This document shows, piece by piece, positions 33,895 to 43,138 of a DNA stretch of 64,000 nucleotides. Below the pieces are notes generated by a model that was not told where the DNA came from, searched no databases, and saw only the letters and a list, made by a program, of their open reading frames with translations. The translations under genes and the position numbers were made by a program. The first letter of the stretch is position 1. The number at the start of each line of letters is the position of its first letter. Where the stretch lies: the NCBI RefSeq assembly GCF_013410355.1, contig NZ_JACCFI010000001.1, forward strand, positions 3,038,001-3,102,000. Reading direction: 5' to 3'. The DNA comes from Agromyces hippuratus (GTDB lineage: Bacteria > Actinomycetota > Actinomycetes > Actinomycetales > Microbacteriaceae).

Positions 33895-35614
33895 TCCCGG
33901 CGCGCCCTCGCGGCCCGCCGACCACATCGACTCGACCGAGGCCGACCCCGGCGAGACGCCCGTCAACCAGCCGAAGCTCGGCTTCGTCGGCTGGCTGCGC
34001 TTCGCCTGGCGTCAGCTCACGAGCATGCGCACGGCGCTGCTGCTGTTGCTGCTCCTCGCGATCGCCGCGGTGCCCGGCTCGCTCGTGCCGCAGCGGTCGA
34101 GCGACCCCAACGGCGTCACGCAGTACTTCGACGACAACCCGAGGCTCGCGCCGATCCTCGACGGCGTCCAGATGTTCGACGTGTACACCTCCGCGTGGTT
34201 CTCGGCGATCTACCTGCTGCTCTTCGTCTCGCTCATCGGCTGCATCATCCCGCGCACGAAGCACCACTTCGAGGCGCTGCGGGCCCGGCCGCCGCGCACG
34301 CCGGTGCGGCTCTCGCGTCTCGCGGGCTACACCGAACGGCCGCTGCCGGTTTCGACAGGCTCAACCAGCGAAGCTGCGGCCGCCGCGATCGACTCCGCTG
34401 CGAAGCAGCTGCGCCAGGCGGGCTACCGCGTCGAACAGTACGAGGTGCGCGGCGAGCCATCCGTCTCGGCCGAGCGCGGCTACCTCCGCGAGACCGGCAA
34501 CCTCGTCTTCCACACCGCCCTCGTCGGCGTGCTCGTGGCCGTGGGCTTCGGCGGCGGCTTCGGCTTCTCGGGCCAGCGCGTGATCGTCGAGGGCCAGACC
34601 TTCGTGAATACGCTCGCGGCCTACGACTCGTTCAACCCCGGGCGCTTCTTCACCGACACCCGGCTCACGCCCTACAAGCTCTCGCTCGAGAGCCTCGACG
34701 CGGTCTACGAGACGCGGAATCAAGACGCGATCGGCCAGCCCATCGACTTCACGGCGCACGTGACCGTGCAGGATCAGGACGGCGAGCCCGAGGACCGCAC
34801 GGTGAAGGTCAACGAGCCGCTCTACACGCACGGCACCGACGTCTACCTGCTCGGCAACGGCTACGCCCCGACGATCACCGTGAAGAACGCCGAGGGCGAG
34901 GTCGTCTTCACCGACGCCGTGCCGTTCCTGCCGCAGGACGCGAACCTCACCTCGATCGGCGTCGTGAAGGTGCCCGACGGCATGCCCGAGCAGCTCGGCA
35001 TGGTGGGCTTCTTCTACCCGACGCAGACGGAGCTCACCTCGGGGGCGTACACCTCGAGCTACCCCGACCTGATCCTGCCGGTGCTGACGCTCAACGTCTA
35101 CCAGGGCGATCTCGGCATCGACGAGGGCACGCCAACCTCGGTGTACGAGCTCGACACCTCGACGCTCGAGCAGCTGAGCGGCGGCAAGACCGGCGTCGAG
35201 TCGATCGAGCTGAAGCCCGGCCAGACCGCCGAGCTGCCGAACGGTCTCGGCACGGTGACGTTCGACGACGTCACGCCGGGCGCCGCCCCCGCGGTCGACG
35301 TGGACGCCGACCCCGACGCCGCTGCCGCCGACGAGCGAAACTACGCGCAGAGCGTCCCGCGCTTCGCGAGCTTCGACATCCATCACGACCCGACGCAGAT
35401 GTGGGTGCTCACCTTCGCGGTGCTCATCCTCGGCGGTCTGCTCGTCTCGCTCTTCGTGCCGCGTCGCCGCATGTGGGTCAAGGCCGTGACGAAGGCCGAC
35501 GGCCGTGTCGTGCTCGAGTACGCCGCGCTCGCCCGCGGCGAGGACCCGGGTCTCGAAGACGCCGTGACCGGGTTCGCCGACAAGCACGCCGGGCCACGAG
35601 AGGCTGCGGGTTGA
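33878..35614 (+). CDS. resB: Cytochrome c biogenesis protein ResB
   Basis: 578 residues. Part of the CcsBA heme delivery and ligation complex. Three N-terminal membrane helices (about 45-65, 105-125, 205-230), a large extracytoplasmic domain and a C-terminal helix (about 500-525). A REP-like element at 34348-34369 lies inside the gene and encodes VSTGSTS between helices 2 and 3. The stop codon itself is supplied by another REP-like copy at the 3' end (the TGA of GGGTTGAGCC), so the last few residues may be repeat-derived. Confidence 0.92.
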   Translation: MTPQSDPGAPSRPADHIDSTEADPGETPVNQPKLGFVGWLRFAWRQLTSMRTALLLLLLLAIAAVPGSLVPQRSSDPNGVTQYFDDNPRLAPILDGVQMFDVYTSAWFSAIYLLLFVSLIGCIIPRTKHHFEALRARPPRTPVRLSRLAGYTERPLPVSTGSTSEAAAAAIDSAAKQLRQAGYRVEQYEVRGEPSVSAERGYLRETGNLVFHTALVGVLVAVGFGGGFGFSGQRVIVEGQTFVNTLAAYDSFNPGRFFTDTRLTPYKLSLESLDAVYETRNQDAIGQPIDFTAHVTVQDQDGEPEDRTVKVNEPLYTHGTDVYLLGNGYAPTITVKNAEGEVVFTDAVPFLPQDANLTSIGVVKVPDGMPEQLGMVGFFYPTQTELTSGAYTSSYPDLILPVLTLNVYQGDLGIDEGTPTSVYELDTSTLEQLSGGKTGVESIELKPGQTAELPNGLGTVTFDDVTPGAAPAVDVDADPDAAAADERNYAQSVPRFASFDIHHDPTQMWVLTFAVLILGGLLVSLFVPRRRMWVKAVTKADGRVVLEYAALARGEDPGLEDAVTGFADKHAGPREAAG

Positions 35615-35673
35615 GCCTGTCGAAACCCGAGCTCGAAACCGCCCTTGCCGGTTTCGACGGGCTCAACCCGCAG
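35604..35673. repeat. Inverted pair of REP-like elements between resB and ccsB
   Basis: Left copy 35604-35627 (begins CTGCGGGTTGAGCC) and right copy 35650-35673 (ends GGGCTCAACCCGCAG) are reverse complements over 24 bp with one mismatch and a 22-nt spacer. As RNA this would form a very stable hairpin within the operon, just before the ccsB start. Confidence 0.88.
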
Positions 35674-35701
35674 CGCAGACACTTCGACGTAAGGTAGAAC
35701 A

Positions 35702-36697
35702 GTGCAGTTGACCCTCGACGAGATCTCCATCCTCTGCGTGTATTCGGCCATGGTCGTGTACGCGATCGCGTTCATCGCGTTCTCGATCGACCTCGCGAGG
35801 CGCTCGGCGGCGGCCACGGCGGCAGCGGATGCCGCGGCGCGCGTCGAAGTGAACGAGGCCGTCGCCGTCGGTGCCTCCGGCGGCCAGCGCTCGGCGGTCG
35901 CGGCGAAGCCGGCGGCATCCGTCGCCTACGGCCGTTCGCCCGCGCTGCGCGTCGGCGTCGCGATGACGGTGCTCGCGTGGATCCTGCACCTCTCGGCCAC
36001 GGTGCTGCGCGGCCTCGCCGCCGGCCGGGTGCCGTGGGCGAACATGTACGAGTTCGCGCTCACGGGCACGCTCATCATCACCACGGTCTTCCTCATCGTC
36101 ATCGTGATCGTGAAGCAGGACCTGCGGTTCCTCGGCACCTTCATCACGGGCCTGGTGCTCGTGCTGCTCGGCGTCGCGGCGCTGAACTTCTACGTCAGCC
36201 CGGTGCCGCTGCCGCCGGCGCTGCAGTCGGTGTGGCTCGTCATCCACGTGTTCGTGGCGAGCGCGTCGGTCGGCCTCTTCGCCCTCGGCTTCGCGCTCTC
36301 GGTCGTGCAGCTCATGCAGGCGCGCCGCGAGTCGATCGCGGCGACGGCGAAGGCGGCGAAGCTCACCTTCCTCGCGACGCTGCCCGACTCGGTCACGCTC
36401 GAGAACCTCGCGTACCGCATCAACATCATCGGCTTCATCATGTGGACCTTCACCCTCATGGCGGGCTCCGTCTGGGCCGAGAAGGCCTGGGGTCGCTACT
36501 GGGGCTGGGACACCAAGGAGGTGTGGACCTTCATCATCTGGGTGGTCTACGCCGGCTACATCCACGCCCGTGCGACGCGCGGCTGGCGGGGCTCCCGCTC
36601 GGCGTGGCTCGCGATCATCGGCTTCTCGACGGTGCTCTTCAACTTCACCGTGGTCAACCTCTTCTTCAAGGGCCTGCACGCGTACTCGGGTCTCTGA
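35702..36697 (+). CDS. ccsB: Cytochrome c biogenesis protein CcsB (ResC/CcsA-type)
   Basis: 331-residue heme-handling membrane protein with about eight helices. The WWD-type heme motif is WGRYWGWDTKEVWTFIIWVVY; conserved His residues occur in WILHLSAT, LVIHVFVAS and YIHARATRGW. With ResB it ligates heme to apocytochrome c outside the membrane. GTG at 35702 lies 6 nt after TAAGGT, so it can have its own (leaderless) promoter in addition to read-through from resB. Confidence 0.93.
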   Translation: MQLTLDEISILCVYSAMVVYAIAFIAFSIDLARRSAAATAAADAAARVEVNEAVAVGASGGQRSAVAAKPAASVAYGRSPALRVGVAMTVLAWILHLSATVLRGLAAGRVPWANMYEFALTGTLIITTVFLIVIVIVKQDLRFLGTFITGLVLVLLGVAALNFYVSPVPLPPALQSVWLVIHVFVASASVGLFALGFALSVVQLMQARRESIAATAKAAKLTFLATLPDSVTLENLAYRINIIGFIMWTFTLMAGSVWAEKAWGRYWGWDTKEVWTFIIWVVYAGYIHARATRGWRGSRSAWLAIIGFSTVLFNFTVVNLFFKGLHAYSGL

Positions 36698-36713
36698 TCC
36701 ACCCGAGCCTTCG

Positions 36714-36793
36714 CGCGTGAGTACCCGTTCGGCGCGGGAGTCCCCGTTCGTCGCGCTCGGATCTCACTCACGCGCCCATCGGGTACTCCCGCG
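36714..36793. other. Inverted repeat downstream of ccsB
   Basis: CGCGTGAGTACCCG (36714-36727) and CGGGTACTCCCGCG (36780-36793) are reverse complements at 13 of 14 positions across a 52-nt spacer that itself holds GCGGGAGTCCCCG-type partial copies. Possible terminator of the cytochrome c maturation operon. No coding signal is seen in 36698-36964. Confidence 0.45.
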
Positions 36794-36810
36794 TGAGCAC
36801 GAGACAGGGT

Positions 36811-36828
36811 GAGAGCGTTTGCACTCTC
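36811..36828. promoter_or_regulatory. Upstream LacI-type operator-like site
   Basis: GAGAGCGTTTGCACTCTC has inverted arms GAGAG/CTCTC and a centre CGTTTGCA resembling the GCAAACG-type half-site bound by LacI/MalR-family repressors. It lies 64 bp upstream of a better palindrome and about 150 bp before the amylase-pullulanase start. Confidence 0.5.
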
Positions 36829-36874
36829 GCGCGCCCGGGCGAGCGCGATGCGCATGTGTTCCGGCCAATCAAGC

Positions 36875-36888
36875 TGTAAGCGCTTGCA
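36875..36888. promoter_or_regulatory. LacI/MalR-type operator of the amylase-pullulanase gene
   Basis: TGTAAGCGCTTGCA, palindromic at 12 of 14 positions, is a typical LacI-family operator of the kind seen at maltose/starch genes. It lies 77 bp before the ATG at 36965. The cognate repressor gene is not in this window. Confidence 0.7.
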
Positions 36889-36964
36889 TTAACTCCTGAT
36901 CCGCTGCTAGCGTCGCCGCCAGTGGTCGGTGGCACGCGGTCGTGCCGGGAATCGGGAGTCAAGG

Positions 36965-39900
36965 ATGACGCAACGCGCACGTGCTCGCAGCTGGTTCGCC
37001 CTCGTGGTCGCAGGGGGGCTCGCGGCATCCGTGCTCACCGTGATCCCGGGCCTCGCCGCCACGGCGGACGAGGCGCGCACCTTCGCCCTCGTCGGCTCGC
37101 TGCAGAGCGAGCTCGGATGCGCGGCCGACTGGGCGCCCGACTGCGCCGAGACCGAGCTGACCGCCACCGGCACTCCCGGCGTCTTCGCGGCCGACTTCAC
37201 GATCCCCGCGGGCAGCTGGGAGTACAAGGTCGCCGTGAACGACAGCTGGGACGAGGCGTACGGGCTGAACGGCGGGGGAGACAACATCCCGCTGACCGTC
37301 GCCGGCGACACCGCGGTGCGCGTCGTCTTCGACGACAACCTCAAGAAGGTCGGGCTCGAGGCGACCGAGGCGACGCTGCGCGGTGCCTACGAGGAGGCAT
37401 CCGACGCCGGGCTCGTGGCCGACCCCGTGCGCCAGCCCGGCAGCGACGAGGTGTTCTACTTCGTCATGACCGACCGCTTCGCCAACGGCGACCCCGCGAA
37501 CGACCAGGGCGGCCTCGAGGGCGACCGCATGGCGACGGGCTACGACCCCACCGACAAGGGCTTCTACAACGGCGGCGACCTCGCGGGCCTGCGGGCGCAG
37601 CTCGACTACATCGACGGGCTCGGCACGACCGCGATCTGGCTCACTCCGAGCTTCAAGAACCGCCCCGTGCAGGGCGAGGGCTCGAATGCGAGCGCCGGAT
37701 ACCACGGCTACTGGATCACCGACTTCACCCAGATCGACCCGCACCTCGGCACGAACGCCGAGCTCGAGGCACTCATCGCCGAGGCCCACGACAAGGGCAT
37801 CAAGGTCTACTTCGACATCATCACGAACCACACGGCCGACGTCATCGACTACGAGGAGCAGCAGTACTCCTACGTCGACCAGGCCACGAGCCCCTACCTC
37901 GACGCCGACGGCGCCGCGTTCGAACCCGCCGACTTCGCGGACGCCGACACCGGTGCCGACTTCCCGGCGCTCGATGCCGCGACGAGCTTCCCGTACACGC
38001 CGAGCCTCACGGCCGACGACACCGAACTCAAGGTGCCGGCCTGGCTCAACGACCCCACGCTCTACCACAACCGCGGCGACTCGACGTGGGAGGGGGAGTC
38101 GGTCACCTACGGCGACTTCTCGGGCCTCGACGACCTCATGACCGAGCACCCGACCGTCGTGAACGGGTTCGTCGACGTCTACCAGCAGTGGATCGACCTC
38201 GGCATCGACGGCTTCCGCATCGACACCGCCAAGCACGTGAACTTCGAGTTCTGGGAGCAGTGGTCGACCGAGGTGCTCGACTACGCGCACGGCCTTGGCA
38301 AGCAGGACTTCTTCATGTTCGGCGAGGTCTACGACGCCGACCCGCAGAAGCTCTCGCCGTACGTGCGGAAGACCGACATGAACTCCGTGCTCGACTTCAC
38401 CTTCCAGTCGCAGGCCGTGAGCTTCGCGGCGGGCAACTCGGCCAAGAACCTGCAGTCGCTCTTCGCCGGCGACGACTACTACACGACCCCCGACTCGTCG
38501 GCGACGGCGCTGCCGACCTTCCTCGGCAACCACGACATGGGCCGTGTGGGCTACTTCCTGAACTCGACGGATGCCCCGTTGCAGCGTGACGAACTCGCGC
38601 ACGAGCTGCTCTTCCTCACGCGCGGTCAGCCCGTCGTCTACTACGGCGACGAGCAGGGCTTCGCAGGCACCGGCGGCGACAAGGACGCCCGGCAGACGCT
38701 CTTCGCGAGCCAGGTGGCCGAGTATCAGAACCAGCCGCTCGTCACGGGCGAGACGGCCGGCAGCGTCGACCGCTACGCGACGGATGCCCCGCTCTACGAG
38801 CACATCTCCGAGCTCGCCGCGCTCCGCTCGGCCCACCCGGCCCTCGCGACCGGCGCGCAGATCGAGCGCTACGTCGACAACGGAGCAGGCATCTACGCCT
38901 TCAGCCGGGTCGACCGCACCGAGCAGGTCGAGTACCTCGTGGCCGCGAACAACGGGGCGGCCGCGAAGACGGTCGACGTCTCGACGCTCACGAAGGGCGG
39001 CGAGTTCTCGGTGCTCTCGGGCGGCCTTCGACAGGCTCAGGCAGCAGAGGCCGTCACCGCGAACGCCGACGGCATCGCCTCGATCACCGTGCCGCCGCTC
39101 GGTGCGGTCGTCTGGAAGGCCGACCGTCCGGTGAGCGCGCCTGACGCGGCATCCGCCATCTCGGTGTCGACGCCGGTCGCCGGCGCCGGTGTCTCCGGCA
39201 TCACCCCCGTCGTCGCCGACGTCGACGACGCCACCTGGCAGGAGACGAGCTTCGCGTGGCGGGTCGCCGGTGCCACCGGCGACGATGCGTGGCACGCGCT
39301 CGGCACCGCTGAAGACACGAGCCCCCGCGTCTTCCACGACACGGCGGGCCTCGCGCAGGGCACCCTGCTCGAGTACCGCGCGATCTCGACGGATGCCGCC
39401 GGCAACCGCGCCGCCGCCTCGACGTATGCGAGCGTCGGCAACGCCGTGAACCTCGTCGAGGAGGAGGAGCCCGAGCAGCCGATCGACCTCGTGACGGTGC
39501 CCGGTTCGCACAACTCCGAGATGGGCTGCGCGGGCGACTGGGCTCCCGGCTGCGAGGCGGCGAAGCTCACGCTCCGCGCCGACGGCATCTACGCCGGCAC
39601 CTTCGACGTGGCGGCCGGCGACTACGAGTACAAGGTCGCGATCAACGGCAGCTGGGACCTGAACTACGGTGCGAACGGCGAGCCCAACGGCGGCAACGTC
39701 ACCTACTCGCACCCGGGCGGGCCGATCACGTTCTTCTGGAACCCCGGCACGAAGGTGGTCTCGTCGACCGCCGAGGGCCCCGTCGTGACGCTGCCCGGCA
39801 GCTTCCAGTCCGAGGTCGGATGCTCCGACGACTGGCAGCCCGACTGCCTCGCCTCGCTCATGCAGGACGGCGACAAGGACGGCGTCCTGACCTTCGCGAC

Positions 39901-42900
39901 CGACGAGATCCCCGACGGCGCCTACGAGACGAAGGTCGCCCACGGCCGCAGCTGGGACGAGAACTACGGCGTCGGCGGCGCGCCGGGCGGGGCGAATTAC
40001 CAGTTCACCGCCACCACGGGCAAGCTCGTCGAGTTCCGATACACGCTCGCCACGCACGTGCTCGAGATCGTCGTCACCGACCCGCCGCTCGCCGGCACCG
40101 GTGAGACGCGCGCGCACTGGGTCGGCGAGGACACGCTCGCGTGGCCCGCGGAACTCCTCGGCGGCGCCGAGGCAGCGGATGCCTCGTGGACCCTCGAGCA
40201 CTCGGGCGACGCCGCGCTGGCCGTCGAGGGCGGCGTCGTCACCGGCGGCGGCGACCCGATCGAGCTCGAACTCGACCCCGACGGGCTCTCCGACGAGCAG
40301 CTCGCGACGTTCCCGGCACTCGAGGGCTACCTCGCCCTGCGCCCGGTCGGGCTCGACCGCGGCGAGGTGCAGGGGCTCCTCACCGAGCAGCTCGCGGTCG
40401 CGCAGCGTTCGCTCCCTGAGCCTCTCCAAGGGTCGACGGGCTCGACGAACGACGAGCTGACCGCCTTCACCGGCGTGCAGCTGCCCGGCGTGCTCGACGC
40501 GCTCTACGGCGAGGCCGTGGCATCCGTCTCGCTCGGCGTCGACTGGCAGGGCGGCGAACCGACGCTGGCCCTCTGGGCGCCGACGGCGCAGTCGGTCGCG
40601 CTCGAGGTCTTCCCGACCGGCGAGAGCGGCGAGCCCGTCGCGACCCCCGCCGTCTTCGACGACGAGACCGGCGTCTGGTCGGTCGAGGGTGCCGACGGTG
40701 CCGACGGCGGGCCGCTCGCGGCCGGCGACGAGTACCGCTGGTCGGTCGAGGTCTACGCGCCGAGCACCGGCGGGATCGAGACGAACTCGGTGACCGACCC
40801 GTACTCGGTCGCGCTCACGGCGAACTCGGTGCGCTCGGTCGTCGTCGACCTCGACGACGAGTCGCTCCGCCCCGAGCAGTGGGAGGAGACGGCGGCGCCC
40901 GTCGTCGATCGCGCGGTCGACCGTGCGATCTACGAACTGCACGTGCGCGACTTCTCGATCGGCGACGAGACCGTGCCGGCTGAGGAGCGCGGCACCTACC
41001 GCGCCTTCACGCGGGACTCGGCCGGCACCGCCCAGCTGGAGCAGCTCGCCGACGCCGGCATCAACACGGTGCACCTGCTGCCGACGTTCGACATCGCCAC
41101 GATCGAGGAGAACCGGGCCGCTCAGGCGACGCCCGACTGCGACCTCGCGTCGTTCGGTCCGGCATCGCCCGAGCAGCAGGCGTGCATCGATGCGGTGCGC
41201 GATCTCGACGGCTTCAACTGGGGGTACGACCCGTTCCACTTCCAGGCGCCCGAGGGCTCGTACGCCGTCGACCCCGACGGCGGTGCCCGGGTCTCCGAGT
41301 TCCGCGAGATGGTCGGCGCGCTGCACGCCACGGGCCTCGCGGTCGTGCTCGACGAGGTCTACAACCACACCGCCGAGGCGGGCCAGGGCGGCAAGTCGGT
41401 GCTCGACAAGATCGTGCCCGGCTACTACCAGCGCCTGAACGCGGCCGGAAACGTCGAGACCTCGACGTGCTGCCAGAACGTGGCGACCGAGCACGACGTG
41501 GCGCAGAAGCTCATGGTCGACTCCGTCGTGCTGTGGGCGAGGGAGTACAAGGTCGACGGCTTCCGCTTCGACCTCATGGGTCACCACTCGAAGGCCAACA
41601 TGCTGGCGGTGCGTGCAGCCCTCGACGAGCTCACGCTCGAGGAGGACGGCGTCGACGGCAAGGCGGTCTACCTCTACGGCGAGGGCTGGAACTTCGGCGA
41701 GGTCGCGAACAACGCCCTGTTCGAGCAGGCCACGCAGGGCCAGCTCGGCGGCACGGGCATCGGCACCTTCAACGACCGGCTGCGCGACGCCGTGCACGGC
41801 GGCAGCCCGGTCGACGGCGCATCGACGTTCCAGCAGGGCTTCGGCACCGGGCTCGGCACCGACCCCAACGGCCGGCCGGGCACGCCGTCGCAGGCCGACC
41901 AGCTCACCGACCTCGGCCACCAGACCGACCTGGTGAAGCTCGGCCTCGCGGGCAACCTCCGCGGCTACGAGCTGACGGATGCCTCGGGGCAGCTCGTGCG
42001 CGGCGACGCGCTCGACTACCGGGGTGCGCCGGCCGGATACGCCGATCAGCCCGACGAGGTCATCAACTACGTCGACGCCCATGACAACGAGACGCTCTAC
42101 GACCTCTCGGTGTTCAAGCTGCCGACCGACACGACGATGGCCGACCGGGTGCGCATGAACACGCTCGAACTCGCGACCGTGACGCTGTCGCAGTCGCCCT
42201 CGTTCTGGCACGCCGGCACCGAGCTGCTGCGCTCGAAGTCGCTCGACCGCAACAGCTACAACTCGGGCGACTGGTTCAACCGCATCGACTGGACCGGCCA
42301 GGAGTCGACCTTCGGGTCGGGCCTCCCGGGTGAGGCCGACAACGGCGGCAAGTGGGAGGCCATGGCGCCGCTCCTCGCCGACCCGGCGCTCAAGCCGGGC
42401 GCTGCGGACATCGCTGCGGCCGAGGCATCCGCCCTCGACCTGCTGCGCGTGCGTTCGACGGTCGACCTGCTGCAGCTCGGTTCGGCCGAGCTCATCGATG
42501 AGAAGGTGTCGTTCCCGAACAGCGGGCCCGACGCGACCCCCGGCGTGATCGCGATGCAGATCGACGACCTCGTGGGCGACGACGTCGACCCCGAGCTCGA
42601 CGGTGCGCTCGTCGTCTTCAACGCCTCGCCCGAGCCGGTCACCGAGACGGTCGCCGGGCTGGCCGGTCGCGAGTTCGCGCTCGCCGAGGCGCAGGCCAAC
42701 GGTGCCGACGCCGTCGTGAAGACCACCACGTGGGATGCCGCGACGGGCTCGGTCACCGTTCCGGCGCGCAGCGTCGCCGTGCTCGTCGACGAGCAGCCGC
42801 CGCCGGCGGTGACGACCGTCACGGTCGCCGCGCCGACCAAGCTGTTCGCGAAGGCCGGGTCGGCGGTGAAGCTGCGGGGCACGGTGTTCGCCCTCGACGG

Positions 42901-43102
42901 CAGTGCGGCGGTCGGCACCGTGCGCGTGTACGACGGCGGCACGCTCATCGCCGAGGCCGACCTCGCCGCGAGCGACGAGGGGCGCATCGACGTCAAGCTG
43001 CCGAAGCTGCCGCGAGGCCTGCACCTCGTGCGGGCGGTGTTCGACGGCGGCGAGGGCTACGCGGACTCGCAGTCGTTCACGGTGCCGCTCATCCTCTGGT
43101 GA
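36965..43102 (+). CDS. Secreted multidomain alpha-amylase / type I pullulanase
   Basis: 2045 residues. A Sec signal at about 1-36 is followed by a first X25-like starch-binding module (about 40-135, GSLQSELGCAADWAPDC). A GH13 alpha-amylase domain covers about 150-720 with nucleophile D420 (DGFRIDTAKH), acid/base E454 (MFGEVYD) and D524 (GNHDMG). Two more X25 modules follow (about 842-940 and 940-1040, GSHNSEMGCAGDW and GSFQSEVGCSDDW), then a pullulanase half with FNWGYDPFHFQAP, D1536 (DGFRFDLMG), E1573 (YLYGEGW) and D1707 (DAHDNE). A C-terminal Ig-like domain ends the protein. Both catalytic triads are intact, so alpha-1,4 and alpha-1,6 cleavage is expected. Two REP-like fragments (39025-39045 and around 40411-40443) lie in frame at linkers. 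Confidence 0.95.
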   Translation: MTQRARARSWFALVVAGGLAASVLTVIPGLAATADEARTFALVGSLQSELGCAADWAPDCAETELTATGTPGVFAADFTIPAGSWEYKVAVNDSWDEAYGLNGGGDNIPLTVAGDTAVRVVFDDNLKKVGLEATEATLRGAYEEASDAGLVADPVRQPGSDEVFYFVMTDRFANGDPANDQGGLEGDRMATGYDPTDKGFYNGGDLAGLRAQLDYIDGLGTTAIWLTPSFKNRPVQGEGSNASAGYHGYWITDFTQIDPHLGTNAELEALIAEAHDKGIKVYFDIITNHTADVIDYEEQQYSYVDQATSPYLDADGAAFEPADFADADTGADFPALDAATSFPYTPSLTADDTELKVPAWLNDPTLYHNRGDSTWEGESVTYGDFSGLDDLMTEHPTVVNGFVDVYQQWIDLGIDGFRIDTAKHVNFEFWEQWSTEVLDYAHGLGKQDFFMFGEVYDADPQKLSPYVRKTDMNSVLDFTFQSQAVSFAAGNSAKNLQSLFAGDDYYTTPDSSATALPTFLGNHDMGRVGYFLNSTDAPLQRDELAHELLFLTRGQPVVYYGDEQGFAGTGGDKDARQTLFASQVAEYQNQPLVTGETAGSVDRYATDAPLYEHISELAALRSAHPALATGAQIERYVDNGAGIYAFSRVDRTEQVEYLVAANNGAAAKTVDVSTLTKGGEFSVLSGGLRQAQAAEAVTANADGIASITVPPLGAVVWKADRPVSAPDAASAISVSTPVAGAGVSGITPVVADVDDATWQETSFAWRVAGATGDDAWHALGTAEDTSPRVFHDTAGLAQGTLLEYRAISTDAAGNRAAASTYASVGNAVNLVEEEEPEQPIDLVTVPGSHNSEMGCAGDWAPGCEAAKLTLRADGIYAGTFDVAAGDYEYKVAINGSWDLNYGANGEPNGGNVTYSHPGGPITFFWNPGTKVVSSTAEGPVVTLPGSFQSEVGCSDDWQPDCLASLMQDGDKDGVLTFATDEIPDGAYETKVAHGRSWDENYGVGGAPGGANYQFTATTGKLVEFRYTLATHVLEIVVTDPPLAGTGETRAHWVGEDTLAWPAELLGGAEAADASWTLEHSGDAALAVEGGVVTGGGDPIELELDPDGLSDEQLATFPALEGYLALRPVGLDRGEVQGLLTEQLAVAQRSLPEPLQGSTGSTNDELTAFTGVQLPGVLDALYGEAVASVSLGVDWQGGEPTLALWAPTAQSVALEVFPTGESGEPVATPAVFDDETGVWSVEGADGADGGPLAAGDEYRWSVEVYAPSTGGIETNSVTDPYSVALTANSVRSVVVDLDDESLRPEQWEETAAPVVDRAVDRAIYELHVRDFSIGDETVPAEERGTYRAFTRDSAGTAQLEQLADAGINTVHLLPTFDIATIEENRAAQATPDCDLASFGPASPEQQACIDAVRDLDGFNWGYDPFHFQAPEGSYAVDPDGGARVSEFREMVGALHATGLAVVLDEVYNHTAEAGQGGKSVLDKIVPGYYQRLNAAGNVETSTCCQNVATEHDVAQKLMVDSVVLWAREYKVDGFRFDLMGHHSKANMLAVRAALDELTLEEDGVDGKAVYLYGEGWNFGEVANNALFEQATQGQLGGTGIGTFNDRLRDAVHGGSPVDGASTFQQGFGTGLGTDPNGRPGTPSQADQLTDLGHQTDLVKLGLAGNLRGYELTDASGQLVRGDALDYRGAPAGYADQPDEVINYVDAHDNETLYDLSVFKLPTDTTMADRVRMNTLELATVTLSQSPSFWHAGTELLRSKSLDRNSYNSGDWFNRIDWTGQESTFGSGLPGEADNGGKWEAMAPLLADPALKPGAADIAAAEASALDLLRVRSTVDLLQLGSAELIDEKVSFPNSGPDATPGVIAMQIDDLVGDDVDPELDGALVVFNASPEPVTETVAGLAGREFALAEAQANGADAVVKTTTWDAATGSVTVPARSVAVLVDEQPPPAVTTVTVAAPTKLFAKAGSAVKLRGTVFALDGSAAVGTVRVYDGGTLIAEADLAASDEGRIDVKLPKLPRGLHLVRAVFDGGEGYADSQSFTVPLILW

Positions 43103-43103
43103 T

Positions 43104-43138
43104 CGGTTCGGGCCGGGATCATTCCCCGGCCCGAACCG
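43104..43138. terminator. Strong hairpin between convergent amylase-pullulanase and MFS genes
   Basis: Perfect 14-bp stem CGGTTCGGGCCGGG / CCCGGCCCGAACCG with a 7-nt loop. It begins 1 bp after the pullulanase stop and contains the stop of the MFS gene, so it can serve both transcripts. No T-run. Confidence 0.75.
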
